Notes under the pieces: model-generated
Databases searched by the model: none
What the model was told of the DNA's origin: nothing
Seen by the model: only the letters and a program-made list of their open reading frames with translations
Program-made: the position numbers and the translations under genes
Assembly (NCBI GenBank): GCA_017503735.1
Contig: JAFVSN010000038.1
Location: 1 to 64,000 of the forward strand
DNA length: 64,000 nt
From: Lachnospiraceae bacterium
Lineage (GTDB): Bacteria; Bacillota; Clostridia; Lachnospirales; Lachnospiraceae
Direction: 5' to 3'
Shown: one piece after another, positions 47,481 to 55,730 of the stretch
Layout of the letters: each line of letters begins with the position of its first letter
Position numbering within the stretch: the stretch's first letter is position 1

Positions 47481-50400
47481 ATTCTTCACACTCTCTTTCC
47501 GAATCTGCATCATATAGATACCGCTCGTATAGTCTGTCATATATGCCTGCCACTTTGGGATGTTTTACTCTTACTGCATCCGCATTCTTTTTATATCTAT
47601 TAGCCAGATTTCGTTCTTCAACCCCGCCTGTCGGACTGAAAACTCCTCGTTGGTTAAACACACTTACTACATATTCGCGCTCCAAGCTTTCATCACCATA
47701 CTTTTGTATTACATCACGTATCGTTTCATATGGTTTGTATCCATCCTCACCGACCGGTGAAAAAGAGAACAACCTCCCAAGAAGGTAAGTGAATAGTCTT
47801 CCCTGATTTTGTTGTTCCAACATGTTTTTAAACTCATCTACCCATTTCCATAAAGCCTCTGCTTCAACGATTCCTCCCGTCTGAGCAGGACAAAAATCCG
47901 CCTTGTTAAGCAAAGAATAAACACTGCTAATCACTTGTTCATTTATCGATTCATCTTCTAACACCTCTCCGTTATCCTTTTTATACACAATTGCAACCAT
48001 ATCAGCATAATATCGTGGTGAAAGTTCTAAGCAACGTTTAAAACACTTCATGTGTGCCCATTCCAACGGCCCGCGATATCGCAGTTCCAATTGCGCAACC
48101 CTCTTGCAATTTTCAGAATCCACAAATGCCTGCTGCATTTTCTCAAAGATATTTCTTAAACTATAAGATGATATCACTGAATCAGTTCCAGGATCAAGGA
48201 CATGTATCTTCTCCATAATTCCTAAAATTTCTTCCGGAGAGAAGTGCTTCATACACCTTTGTAGCGTGTCAATGAGCGTTATTTGATCAGAGTATTTACA
48301 CATCTCTTCCATCATAAAGCGACAAGTTTGGTTATCATCCACATAGTTTGGTCTGTGCCCAAGCCCCCAATATTTAAGCTTAATCTCTTCATCCTCCAAA
48401 CAAATAAGTGGTGTTTCATTTGCATCGAACGGTTCAATTAACAACAAATCAACCAGTATCTCATCATCTACACCTTGCTTTTTGGCGATCTCGACAGCAC
48501 GCTCAAGACATGCTCTATCCATCCAATATGCCATCCTCACATATAATTTCACAATCTCTTTGTAGTCTACACTACTAATGAGCAACTCAAATAAGCCAAC
48601 ATCAAAACACTTGTCGCAGTAAACCTCAAACAAGTACTTTCCAAGAGTTGAGTAGTTTTGTTTACTGCATAATGATATCAGCTCTCCAACATTTAACTTC
48701 TGTTCTTTAAAACGTAACATCCCTTCCCTTATTTCTTTCTCTTTTAATTGCTCATTAACCTCTCGTTTTTCATCCTCCGAATACGGGCATGGATGCAACA
48801 ACGGAAAATCAAAGTCATTCGTAAACAGATATTCATACTCATATACCGGATTCTCCGTCTTGATACGCCCCAATGAATCCTCAAAATATGACAATTCTTC
48901 CTCATCCATGGCCCATTCAGTACTACCAAAATACCTATGACGATATATCTCATGCCTAATTGCATTCTTTATAGATATGATTTCCGCATCTGTCATATAC
49001 TTTAATTCATAGTCCAGTTTTTCAAAAATCTCTGGTATAAATTTCTTTCCCAAATGATCTGCAATTTCTATCACTTTTACCCAACGATTTACATTAAATT
49101 CCATATGAGATAAACAAAGAGAAAAATACTCTCTATTTGCATCCCACATATCTCCCATTGTCACACTTATCGGTTCTCCGACTATTCTATATCTAGGCTT
49201 ACTTGGTCCCCCTATCATATTTTTGCTACGTCCAGGTAACTCATCATATATCAGTTCCCACACATCATAGTTACTATCAAAGGCCTCCTTTGCAAGATAC
49301 ACTTTCTCTTCCTGTGTTAACACCGTCACATTCAGCCACGTACAAAAAATGCGTTTCAACGTTTCTTCCGGACTATTACTGATTGCATACTTTATTCCCA
49401 AGTCATACATTTTTAGAAACCATCTGACAGCCCATGCCACATATTCCTTTTGTAAAAGGAATTGCTCCACACCCCAAATAAAGTGCGTATAATAATTCTT
49501 ACTAAATATGCCGTTGTCCTCTTGCCTTTTGAATACTCCTACTAAGCCGGTATCGTTACTCCACTCCTCATCCAATCTTCGACTAACGGCATTCGGAGAA
49601 GCTTCACATAAAACAGTAAAATACCCTGCAATTGAAAGCCACTGATTCTTTGACTTAATTTCAGATAATATCTTTTCCACTACACTATCAATTGCTCTCT
49701 GATTTTCTGCATCCTTCTTATAGTATGCTTTCATAACAAGACTACGAAGTAATCCTTTTTTCAATGTTGCGGACCAAAACGGCTTTGAATCCGGATAAAA
49801 TTCCGCATATAATTGCTTTTCTTCAGGATAATCAAATATCGGATCTGGCTCTGAAACAATATCTAAAACGCAATCCACATACTTTCTCCATCTCCTATCA
49901 CCAATCACAACTTGACTATCTAAATAGTCCCAGGCATTTTCCACACTGGCCAAATGATAAATCACTCGACCATGTACTTTAAATCTGATAAAAAGAGGGT
50001 CTTCTCCCTTCGTATACGGTCTTAACTCTTCTACAATCTGCTCATACTTTTTTCCACACAAATCTTCTAATACTGTTATATCTCCGTCTGTTTCAGTCCA
50101 CTGTCCACATAGAAGAAGTGGGATTATTAAGTCACTTTCTCCCGACAGCCAATTTGGAATAAGATTATATTGTCCTCGAATAATTTTCTTTTTAAGTGGA
50201 ATATACAACCCATGTGTGTCATCCACCATCGTATATGCCACATTACTGTCCATTCCTGCAGCTTCTAACTTACGCGCTATTGTACTACGCTTTCTTTTGC
50301 GCATAGTAATTGCATCCTTACCGACGCAATACTCTTCTTCACCGTATACAAAAATATTTGTATTGTTTGGAATTGCATATATTTGTTCCGCACCAAACCA

Positions 50401-51189
50401 CGGAATAAGAATCTTTCCTCCCATCTCCGGATTCTGCTCATTTGCAATTCTCAGGTTCTGCCATTCTTCTTCTTTCTTTACAACCAGCACCACTTTCCCC
50501 GTATCTATTCTACGTAATTCATTCAACAAACAATAGATTGTTTCTTCCTTGCACTGTCCCAAAACATAAATGCACTCATCACTCAAGCGCGATTCAAACA
50601 TTTCCCTGAAAATCTCGTCATCAATTTCAAAAAAATCCAAGTCAAGACTCGGCTCCGCTGTTTGCCTTACCAAATCCACTTCAATCTGATCTAATGAATA
50701 TATCTCAACCTTTTTATTTTGAATAACCCTTAACTGTTTACTCATATGAAGCAGCTCTTTTTTTATTTCAGCAAGAGTAGCTTCTTCCTTTTCTCTCCAT
50801 TCCCCTAAATATGCACATTGAAAAGCCTCTGGATTAACTTCCTCTAACTCATGCATAATAACCTTAATAAAATTTGCAATATAAAAATTCGCCTCAATTG
50901 CAGGAATTTCATATTGCAACATCAATCGCTTTAACTCAGCATATAGCTTATCTCTTAATGCATATTTGCTTCCCTCATCTACTCGCTCTGCCAACTCCTT
51001 CATGCTCTCACTTGACAAAAGCGCAGATATATCCTCTATAAGCAACTCTCCTTTTTCCACCTGCTTTAAAAAGAACTCTCCGGTATTAACAAATAACTGC
51101 TCCCACTGCTTTTTATTTTTATATTCATCAACTTTCTCTATCGCTTTACCTAGTACTAACTCTGCAACTTTCTCTCTAGCCTTTTCCAT
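47467..51189 (-). CDS. Very large (1240 residue) putative defence protein, partner of the kinase
   Basis: No signal or membrane segments. Residues 1-160 are helical. Residues 165-330 look like a compact alpha/beta fold (CIYVLGQCKEETIYCLLNEL, GKVVLVVKKEEEWQNL, TNIFVYGEEEYCVG). The rest is a long helical solenoid, and the C-terminus has GVFSPTGGVEERNLANRY and VAGIYDRLYERYLYDA. I have an impression of similar endings in giant STAND-type defence proteins but cannot confirm it; no Walker A is obvious. AGAGGAGGAT precedes the ATG. The stop overlaps the kinase start, so both proteins are probably made in a fixed ratio. Confidence 0.7.
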   Translation of the reverse strand: MEKAREKVAELVLGKAIEKVDEYKNKKQWEQLFVNTGEFFLKQVEKGELLIEDISALLSSESMKELAERVDEGSKYALRDKLYAELKRLMLQYEIPAIEANFYIANFIKVIMHELEEVNPEAFQCAYLGEWREKEEATLAEIKKELLHMSKQLRVIQNKKVEIYSLDQIEVDLVRQTAEPSLDLDFFEIDDEIFREMFESRLSDECIYVLGQCKEETIYCLLNELRRIDTGKVVLVVKKEEEWQNLRIANEQNPEMGGKILIPWFGAEQIYAIPNNTNIFVYGEEEYCVGKDAITMRKRKRSTIARKLEAAGMDSNVAYTMVDDTHGLYIPLKKKIIRGQYNLIPNWLSGESDLIIPLLLCGQWTETDGDITVLEDLCGKKYEQIVEELRPYTKGEDPLFIRFKVHGRVIYHLASVENAWDYLDSQVVIGDRRWRKYVDCVLDIVSEPDPIFDYPEEKQLYAEFYPDSKPFWSATLKKGLLRSLVMKAYYKKDAENQRAIDSVVEKILSEIKSKNQWLSIAGYFTVLCEASPNAVSRRLDEEWSNDTGLVGVFKRQEDNGIFSKNYYTHFIWGVEQFLLQKEYVAWAVRWFLKMYDLGIKYAISNSPEETLKRIFCTWLNVTVLTQEEKVYLAKEAFDSNYDVWELIYDELPGRSKNMIGGPSKPRYRIVGEPISVTMGDMWDANREYFSLCLSHMEFNVNRWVKVIEIADHLGKKFIPEIFEKLDYELKYMTDAEIISIKNAIRHEIYRHRYFGSTEWAMDEEELSYFEDSLGRIKTENPVYEYEYLFTNDFDFPLLHPCPYSEDEKREVNEQLKEKEIREGMLRFKEQKLNVGELISLCSKQNYSTLGKYLFEVYCDKCFDVGLFELLISSVDYKEIVKLYVRMAYWMDRACLERAVEIAKKQGVDDEILVDLLLIEPFDANETPLICLEDEEIKLKYWGLGHRPNYVDDNQTCRFMMEEMCKYSDQITLIDTLQRCMKHFSPEEILGIMEKIHVLDPGTDSVISSYSLRNIFEKMQQAFVDSENCKRVAQLELRYRGPLEWAHMKCFKRCLELSPRYYADMVAIVYKKDNGEVLEDESINEQVISSVYSLLNKADFCPAQTGGIVEAEALWKWVDEFKNMLEQQNQGRLFTYLLGRLFSFSPVGEDGYKPYETIRDVIQKYGDESLEREYVVSVFNQRGVFSPTGGVEERNLANRYKKNADAVRVKHPKVAGIYDRLYERYLYDADSERECEEYAGV

Positions 51190-51334
51190 TGCATATCCTC
51201 CTCTGATACAAAGTCGCTATCTAAGCCTTCTAATCCATTTTATCATAAGAATTTACAAATCACAATTATTTTGTCGCCCTTTAATTGTTCAAAAAAAGAA
51301 AGATGCATCTACGCTACATCTTTCCGTTCTCCTC

Positions 51335-52849
51335 CTATAGAGAATACTTTAATCTAATATCCACCCTCAACTCCTCATCATCCTCATACACCGTAATCCC
51401 GTCCAAAATACAGGCCAATATTGCCCGGTCCAACCGCTCAATCCTCCGGTACTTCTTCAAATGCTCTACCCATTCGTTGCGCTCATCTTTTTCTTCCATA
51501 GACTGAAGGACTGCTGCCATCTGACCGTTTACCAATGCTTCCTCCTTGGTATAGTCCTCTTTATAGAGAAGATATTCCTCCTTCGTCAACAAACCATTCT
51601 TATAGTCCTCATAACTATCTTTCTTCAGTTTATATAGCTTTGCCAATTTTTCCTTATACTTGCTGATGTCTACCTTCCGCTTCTCCGACTTCGGTCTCGA
51701 GAAGTCCTCTTCATCCAGTTTTACAAACTCCTCATTCAATTTCTCCAATATAAGTGATTCGAGCATCCTTTCCTTTACCGAATGACTGCTACACTGCTTG
51801 GAGGTATACCATTTATACGTACCACAAACATACCTCACCTCACTACCATGCTTTATCTTTGCCATTGCTCGTCCACAGTCACCACACCGAATAAAACCGG
51901 CAAATAGCCCCACCTCCGATAAGAAATTGGGTTGTCGCCCTCTTCTCTTCAACAGTTCCTGTGTGATGTTCCATGTTTCCCTATCAATGATAGCCTCATG
52001 TGTATTTTCAACTCTAATCCATTCATTACTGCTCATTATGGTCGCCTTTCCTCTTACTGTTCTTCTCTCAGATTTGTTCTGAACCAACATCCCCGTATAC
52101 ATCTCATTGTTCAAGATTTTGTGTATGGTACTGTAAGTCCAATAGGTGGTGTAATCCATCCGGTGACAATTGGCATACCGCATTCCCTTTAGCTTCTTAT
52201 ATTCCGAAGGACAAGGAATATGTTCTTCGTTCAAAATATGCGCGATGCTTATTTTCCCCTGCCCTTGATTGTATAAAGAAAAAATTCTGCGAACAATAGT
52301 CGCTGCCTCCTCATCAATAATCAGTTTATGCCTGTCATTAGGATCTTTTATGTATCCATAACTTGCAAAGGCTCCTACGAATTCTCCGGAATTTTGCTTC
52401 GCCTTAAACGCACTACGAACTTTCTTACTAATATCCTTGCTATAATTTGCATTAAAAAGATTTCGAATCGGCATCATGAAATCGTTGTCCGAATTTGAAT
52501 TAATCGAATCATAGTTATCATTGATTGCTATGAATCTAACACCTTTCAGCGGAAAGTACTGTTCCAAATATAATCCGGTCTGCACATAGTTCCGTCCGAG
52601 TCTGGACAAATCCTTGGTTATCACGCAATTTACCTCGCCCGATTCTATGTCTTCTATCAACTTTTTGAAGCCAGGCCGTTTAAAATTTGTGCCTGTATAA
52701 CCGTCATCCAGATATTCTCCTGTCAGAAGCATATCATCGTGCTTATCAATGAAACTCTGTATAATCGCACGCTGAGAAGCAATACTGTTGCTTTCTTGTT
52801 TATCCCCATCATCATTACTGATACGAAGGTACATACCAATCCTATGCAT
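51335..52849 (-). CDS. Large serine recombinase
   Basis: 504 residues. Resolvase domain with catalytic Ser11 in GMYLRISNDD, QRAIIQSFID and CVITKDLSRLGRN; a recombinase domain (about 170-290, NEEHIPCPSEYKK, KILNNEMYTGMLVQNK); a Cys4 zinc ribbon (CGDCGRAM and CGTYKWYTSKQC near 312-348); and a coiled-coil tail ending in ILDGITVYEDDEELRVDIRL. This is the TnpX/SpoIVCA/integrase class that works with short att cores and needs a directionality factor to excise. It is the only integrase in the element. AAAGGAGGAC lies upstream, just past a hairpin. Confidence 0.93.
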   Translation of the reverse strand: MHRIGMYLRISNDDGDKQESNSIASQRAIIQSFIDKHDDMLLTGEYLDDGYTGTNFKRPGFKKLIEDIESGEVNCVITKDLSRLGRNYVQTGLYLEQYFPLKGVRFIAINDNYDSINSNSDNDFMMPIRNLFNANYSKDISKKVRSAFKAKQNSGEFVGAFASYGYIKDPNDRHKLIIDEEAATIVRRIFSLYNQGQGKISIAHILNEEHIPCPSEYKKLKGMRYANCHRMDYTTYWTYSTIHKILNNEMYTGMLVQNKSERRTVRGKATIMSSNEWIRVENTHEAIIDRETWNITQELLKRRGRQPNFLSEVGLFAGFIRCGDCGRAMAKIKHGSEVRYVCGTYKWYTSKQCSSHSVKERMLESLILEKLNEEFVKLDEEDFSRPKSEKRKVDISKYKEKLAKLYKLKKDSYEDYKNGLLTKEEYLLYKEDYTKEEALVNGQMAAVLQSMEEKDERNEWVEHLKKYRRIERLDRAILACILDGITVYEDDEELRVDIRLKYSL

Positions 52850-52879
52850 CCTCTTTCCGTCCTCCTTTCTGGTATTTTA

Positions 52880-52908
52880 ATCAGGAAGCCCTTAAAGGGC
52901 TTCCTGAT
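52880..52908 (-). other. Perfect hairpin between the small ORF and the recombinase
   Basis: 12-bp stem ATCAGGAAGCCC/GGGCTTCCTGAT with a 5-base loop containing the stop codon of the 52-residue ORF. No T-run follows, and the recombinase ribosome-binding site begins about 12 bases on. It could control recombinase translation or mRNA stability. Confidence 0.6.
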
Positions 52909-53050
52909 ATAACACATTATTCTCGTCACTACTATGAACCTCGATAATTTTCTTCATAGCCTTCTTTGCATCCAGTTCATTCGTACTACTATACCGAACC
53001 GATACCGGCTTTTCTTTTACACGTTTTTCTACTTTATCTTTCTCGTCCAT
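52892..53050 (-). CDS. Small charged protein upstream of the recombinase (possible directionality factor)
   Basis: 52 residues with an excellent GAAGGAGGTAA box. It starts MDEKDKVEKRVKEKPVSVRY, contains ELDAKKAMKKIIEV and ends LYQEAL; basic N-terminal half, acidic C-terminal end, no Cys. It is encoded 42 bases ahead of the serine recombinase in the same orientation. Recombination directionality factors of this recombinase class are small proteins often encoded next to it, so this is a natural candidate, but sequence alone does not prove it. Confidence 0.65.
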   Translation of the reverse strand: MDEKDKVEKRVKEKPVSVRYSSTNELDAKKAMKKIIEVHSSDENNVLYQEAL

Positions 53051-53087
53051 ATAATTACTTACCTCCTTCGTAAAGATTCCTTACTAT

Positions 53088-53115
53088 AATATATAGTCGA
53101 GCTTCCGAAGTATTC
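53088..53115 (-). promoter_or_regulatory. Sigma-E-like promoter of the recombinase operon
   Basis: The minus strand shows GAATACT, 13-base spacer, TATATATT, 37 bases before the 52-residue ORF. It closely mirrors the promoter-like motif of the split deacetylase gene (GAATATC-N13-CATATATT); both continue with ATA. Confidence 0.45.
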
Positions 53116-53324
53116 CGCAAGAAACCTTCTATTTTACATGAATGTGATACGCTTTCGATACCCTGGCGGCATCGTCGGGTCATAATCAACATACACCATT
53201 GGCCTTGCAAATATGCGTTTATTCCTCTCTCCTTTTCCTTCTTATCTGTAACACCATGTTTTTTAAAAAATACCCAATAAATAATGCTTGCGTTGCCGCC
53301 TACACATATGCATTCCATTTTACA

Positions 53325-53369
53325 AAATAGAAAACGTCACCATGACATTCAATTCATATCATGGTGACG
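53325..53369 (-). terminator. Terminator after rloB
   Basis: CGTCACCATGA pairs with TCATGGTGACG across a 13-base loop, then TTTTC and a T-rich stretch on the minus strand. Confidence 0.8.
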
Positions 53370-53405
53370 CAGGCTGACTATTCTTTTTGTCTTTTGGAAT
53401 TAACC

Positions 53406-54065
53406 TTATTCATTTTTCAAATTCTCTAGATACCGGATTGCCTCATATACACTGGAAAATGTCTTGCACATTGTACATAACCACTGATTCCTCACATCAC
53501 TATCCTCTAATCCTGGAAGACCGTCCGGAAGAAGATTTTTCATTGTCTTCTCTGCATTTTTTACAGCCGTCGGATAATTCTGGGCAATTCTAAATGTAGC
53601 TTGTTGGTTTCCTTTTGAATATGTGGATTCTTTAGTAGTCACTTCAGCTATTACTCTTTCCTTTTCCGCCACAGTTTGTAACGGAGGTGCATACATCTTA
53701 TAGTGCAACATTAGCCAATATTCCATACATCCCGTAGTCATCAACAATCTAACCCTAATATTAGGATTTTTCCGTAGCTTTCTTAATCGGTTAATTATAA
53801 CAAGCCGATCATTCCATTTGCCGATATCCTTTGTTTCTACATCAAAGAAAAACCAAATTTCATCTGTTACTTCCGCACTATTTTTATATCTCACATTCTT
53901 CTTGAAAAGGTCATCCGCTTCATCAAATACTCCCGGTGCTTTTGGACGTTTTATCACAGCAACATCCTCAAATTGCTTTTTGAGAAAATCCGTGTAGGCC
54001 TGTTCACTTTCACCTTCACAAAAAACTTGAATAAGCGGCTTTGTTTTTTTGAGTTGACGAGACAT
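53406..54065 (-). CDS. rloB: RloB-family protein (Toprim-like)
   Basis: 219 residues. IQVFCEGESEQAYTDFLKK near 12 is the family start, carrying the Toprim-type Glu; DEIWFFFDVETKD near 68 supplies the acidic pair; CMEYWLMLHY near 112 is typical of RloB/OLD-like families. RloB was named as a restriction-linked ORF in Campylobacter and is paired with the ATPase RloA, as here. The start ATG overlaps the RloA stop by one base (TAATG), so translation is coupled. Probable nuclease half of an ATPase-nuclease phage-defence pair. Confidence 0.87.
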   Translation of the reverse strand: MSRQLKKTKPLIQVFCEGESEQAYTDFLKKQFEDVAVIKRPKAPGVFDEADDLFKKNVRYKNSAEVTDEIWFFFDVETKDIGKWNDRLVIINRLRKLRKNPNIRVRLLMTTGCMEYWLMLHYKMYAPPLQTVAEKERVIAEVTTKESTYSKGNQQATFRIAQNYPTAVKNAEKTMKNLLPDGLPGLEDSDVRNQWLCTMCKTFSSVYEAIRYLENLKNE

Positions 54066-55363
54066 TACTCCACCTCCTCAATCTCAATATCCGGTGTTGC
54101 ACCGTACTTGCCCAACAAATAACCCTTTCTGATATTTTCCGTTGTTTTTGTTGAAAACTCACTGATACTATAAAGTTCTGAGGAACCATCCTCACGATTT
54201 TTATCAGCAAAGTAGAACTGGTCCTTTCTCAGAAGTTCCAGATTCATAAGTTCTGTGTTGTGAGTTGTAAAAATAATCTGTGCACCGTTCTTATTGGTAG
54301 ATTTACTCTGGAATTTTGCTATAATAAAATCCACAAGCATCGGATGAAGTTCTCTTTCTATCTCATCAATTAATAAAACTCCACCTTTTCTTAAAGCCGA
54401 CTCAATCGCCGGCGCAATAGACATCAGTTTTCTTGTTCCATCAGACTCATCCATTAATTCCAATGGATACAATTCTATACTTCCTTCTTTATTGTAGCCT
54501 TGATGAAGAGCCGTCGCCTTTACTTGCCCCATTTTCAACTTTGCTTCGGAATTGTTGGAGGTTTCGGACAACGCATGTATAAACTGCGTCAGCGCTTCTT
54601 TTATCCCTTCCGGCATATCTTTCGGGAATTCTATTTCTTCGTCTATATCTTTACTGTCTATTTCAAATTGCATATCTTCAATACCAAAATCCGCAGCTTT
54701 TGCATAATCAGAAATAGCTTTTAGCATATTGGTATCATTTGAATAATCTAGTAATTGTTTCGGAATATCTGCATAATCTCTTGAAAAGAATATTTGTTCT
54801 CTAAACCATTTCATTGCATTCGTACATGCAATATCATTCATAGTACATGCAAGTGAGAAGAATAATTGATTCTCTGCTACTGTTTCACTGATTAACTTTC
54901 TCTTTGCCTTATCCTCAGTAAAGGAAAACTTCTGACCTTCTCTTGAAAAAACCAGTGCCTTTTGACCTTTTGGTGCATGATACAGAGATTCCTTTATAAC
55001 TTTTTCTCTTGTAGCTGCAAACATATACCAATATTTTATATCACCAATCGTATATATAAACTCAAACTCAGAAGGTTCATTCCTAGAAGTATCATTTAAA
55101 ATAAAAGGAACCACCGGAACATTCGCATTCTCATGCTGGGTTCTTTGTGCATTCTTTATAAACTGTACTGCAAGCCAGAAGGCTCTGATTACATTACTTT
55201 TTCCGCCACCGTTCTTGCCGTATATAGCAACACCCGGTAAAAGCTTCATAGCATTATATCCAATCAAACAATTTTTAAACGAACTCAAACCGGTCGCTTC
55301 CATCGAAAGCACCACTTCATCCCGAAAAGACCTATAATTCTTGAACTTAAATTCTATCAGCAT
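54065..55363 (-). CDS. rloA: RloA-like AAA-family ATPase
   Basis: 432 residues. IEFKFKNYRSFRDEVVLSM opening, Walker A YGKNGGGKSN (49-57), signature-like DGTRKLMSIAPAIESAL near 325, Walker B VLLIDEIERELHP and the His switch IFTTHNTELM. This is the SMC/ABC-like AAA_15/21 fold shared by RloA, PARIS AriA and OLD proteins. GGAGGTGG precedes the ATG, and a promoter is visible 20-50 bases upstream. The IS at 55479 has landed just behind that promoter without breaking it. Forms an operon with rloB. Confidence 0.87.
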   Translation of the reverse strand: MLIEFKFKNYRSFRDEVVLSMEATGLSSFKNCLIGYNAMKLLPGVAIYGKNGGGKSNVIRAFWLAVQFIKNAQRTQHENANVPVVPFILNDTSRNEPSEFEFIYTIGDIKYWYMFAATREKVIKESLYHAPKGQKALVFSREGQKFSFTEDKAKRKLISETVAENQLFFSLACTMNDIACTNAMKWFREQIFFSRDYADIPKQLLDYSNDTNMLKAISDYAKAADFGIEDMQFEIDSKDIDEEIEFPKDMPEGIKEALTQFIHALSETSNNSEAKLKMGQVKATALHQGYNKEGSIELYPLELMDESDGTRKLMSIAPAIESALRKGGVLLIDEIERELHPMLVDFIIAKFQSKSTNKNGAQIIFTTHNTELMNLELLRKDQFYFADKNREDGSSELYSISEFSTKTTENIRKGYLLGKYGATPDIEIEEVE

Positions 55364-55381
55364 AATTCCACCTCCAATTAT

Positions 55382-55410
55382 AGTATATCCACTTATTTCA
55401 ATAAATGCAA
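55382..55410 (-). promoter_or_regulatory. Promoter of rloAB
   Basis: TTGCAT (55410-55405), 17-base spacer, TATACT (55387-55382) on the minus strand, outside the IS. Confidence 0.65.
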
Positions 55411-55730
55411 CTGTTTTTATTCGTTTTTTTGATTTTTTTGTTTCAATTTAGCAAAAATCACGTTAAAGCATCAAAAAACGGGTGATCAAAGTTTTTGAGG
55501 GGCTGACTCTTTGAGGGTTCTTCGTGATGGTTTGTTATGAGGGGCTTTCGTGAGGGGCTGGTTTGAGGGTTATTTATGAGGGTTTACAAAAAAAACAAAA
55601 CATTTAACAGAAAACCAGGGTTGTCAAATCGACTTCCCTGGTTTCCTTTTTTGAAGGATACTGCTTGTCCTTCCATCCTCTTTTTCCTATGATAGGTTTG
55701 CAAGCTAAAAACAGAAAAAGGAGGATACAT

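Larger units (their letters stand above)
53051..53405 (-). other. Non-coding 355 bp region upstream of the recombinase operon
   Basis: Contains the putative sigma-E promoter (53088-53115) and the terminator of rloB (53325-53369). It also holds a 21-codon frame at 53134-53199 ending in YVDYDPTMPPGYRKRITFM, which reads like the C-terminus of a lost gene, since the frame closes upstream. An 87-codon frame here (53055-53318) lacks a start box and looks spurious. Confidence 0.45.

Noticed and set aside
53055-53318. 87-codon minus-strand frame upstream of the recombinase operon
   Set aside because: It lies across the putative promoter and has no ribosome-binding site. A different frame contains the more protein-like remnant.
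55490-55590. GAGGG repeats as a possible CRISPR array
   Set aside because: Units are only 7-8 bases with 5-11 base gaps, mirrored at the other IS end, and no cas genes are present. They are IS end boxes.
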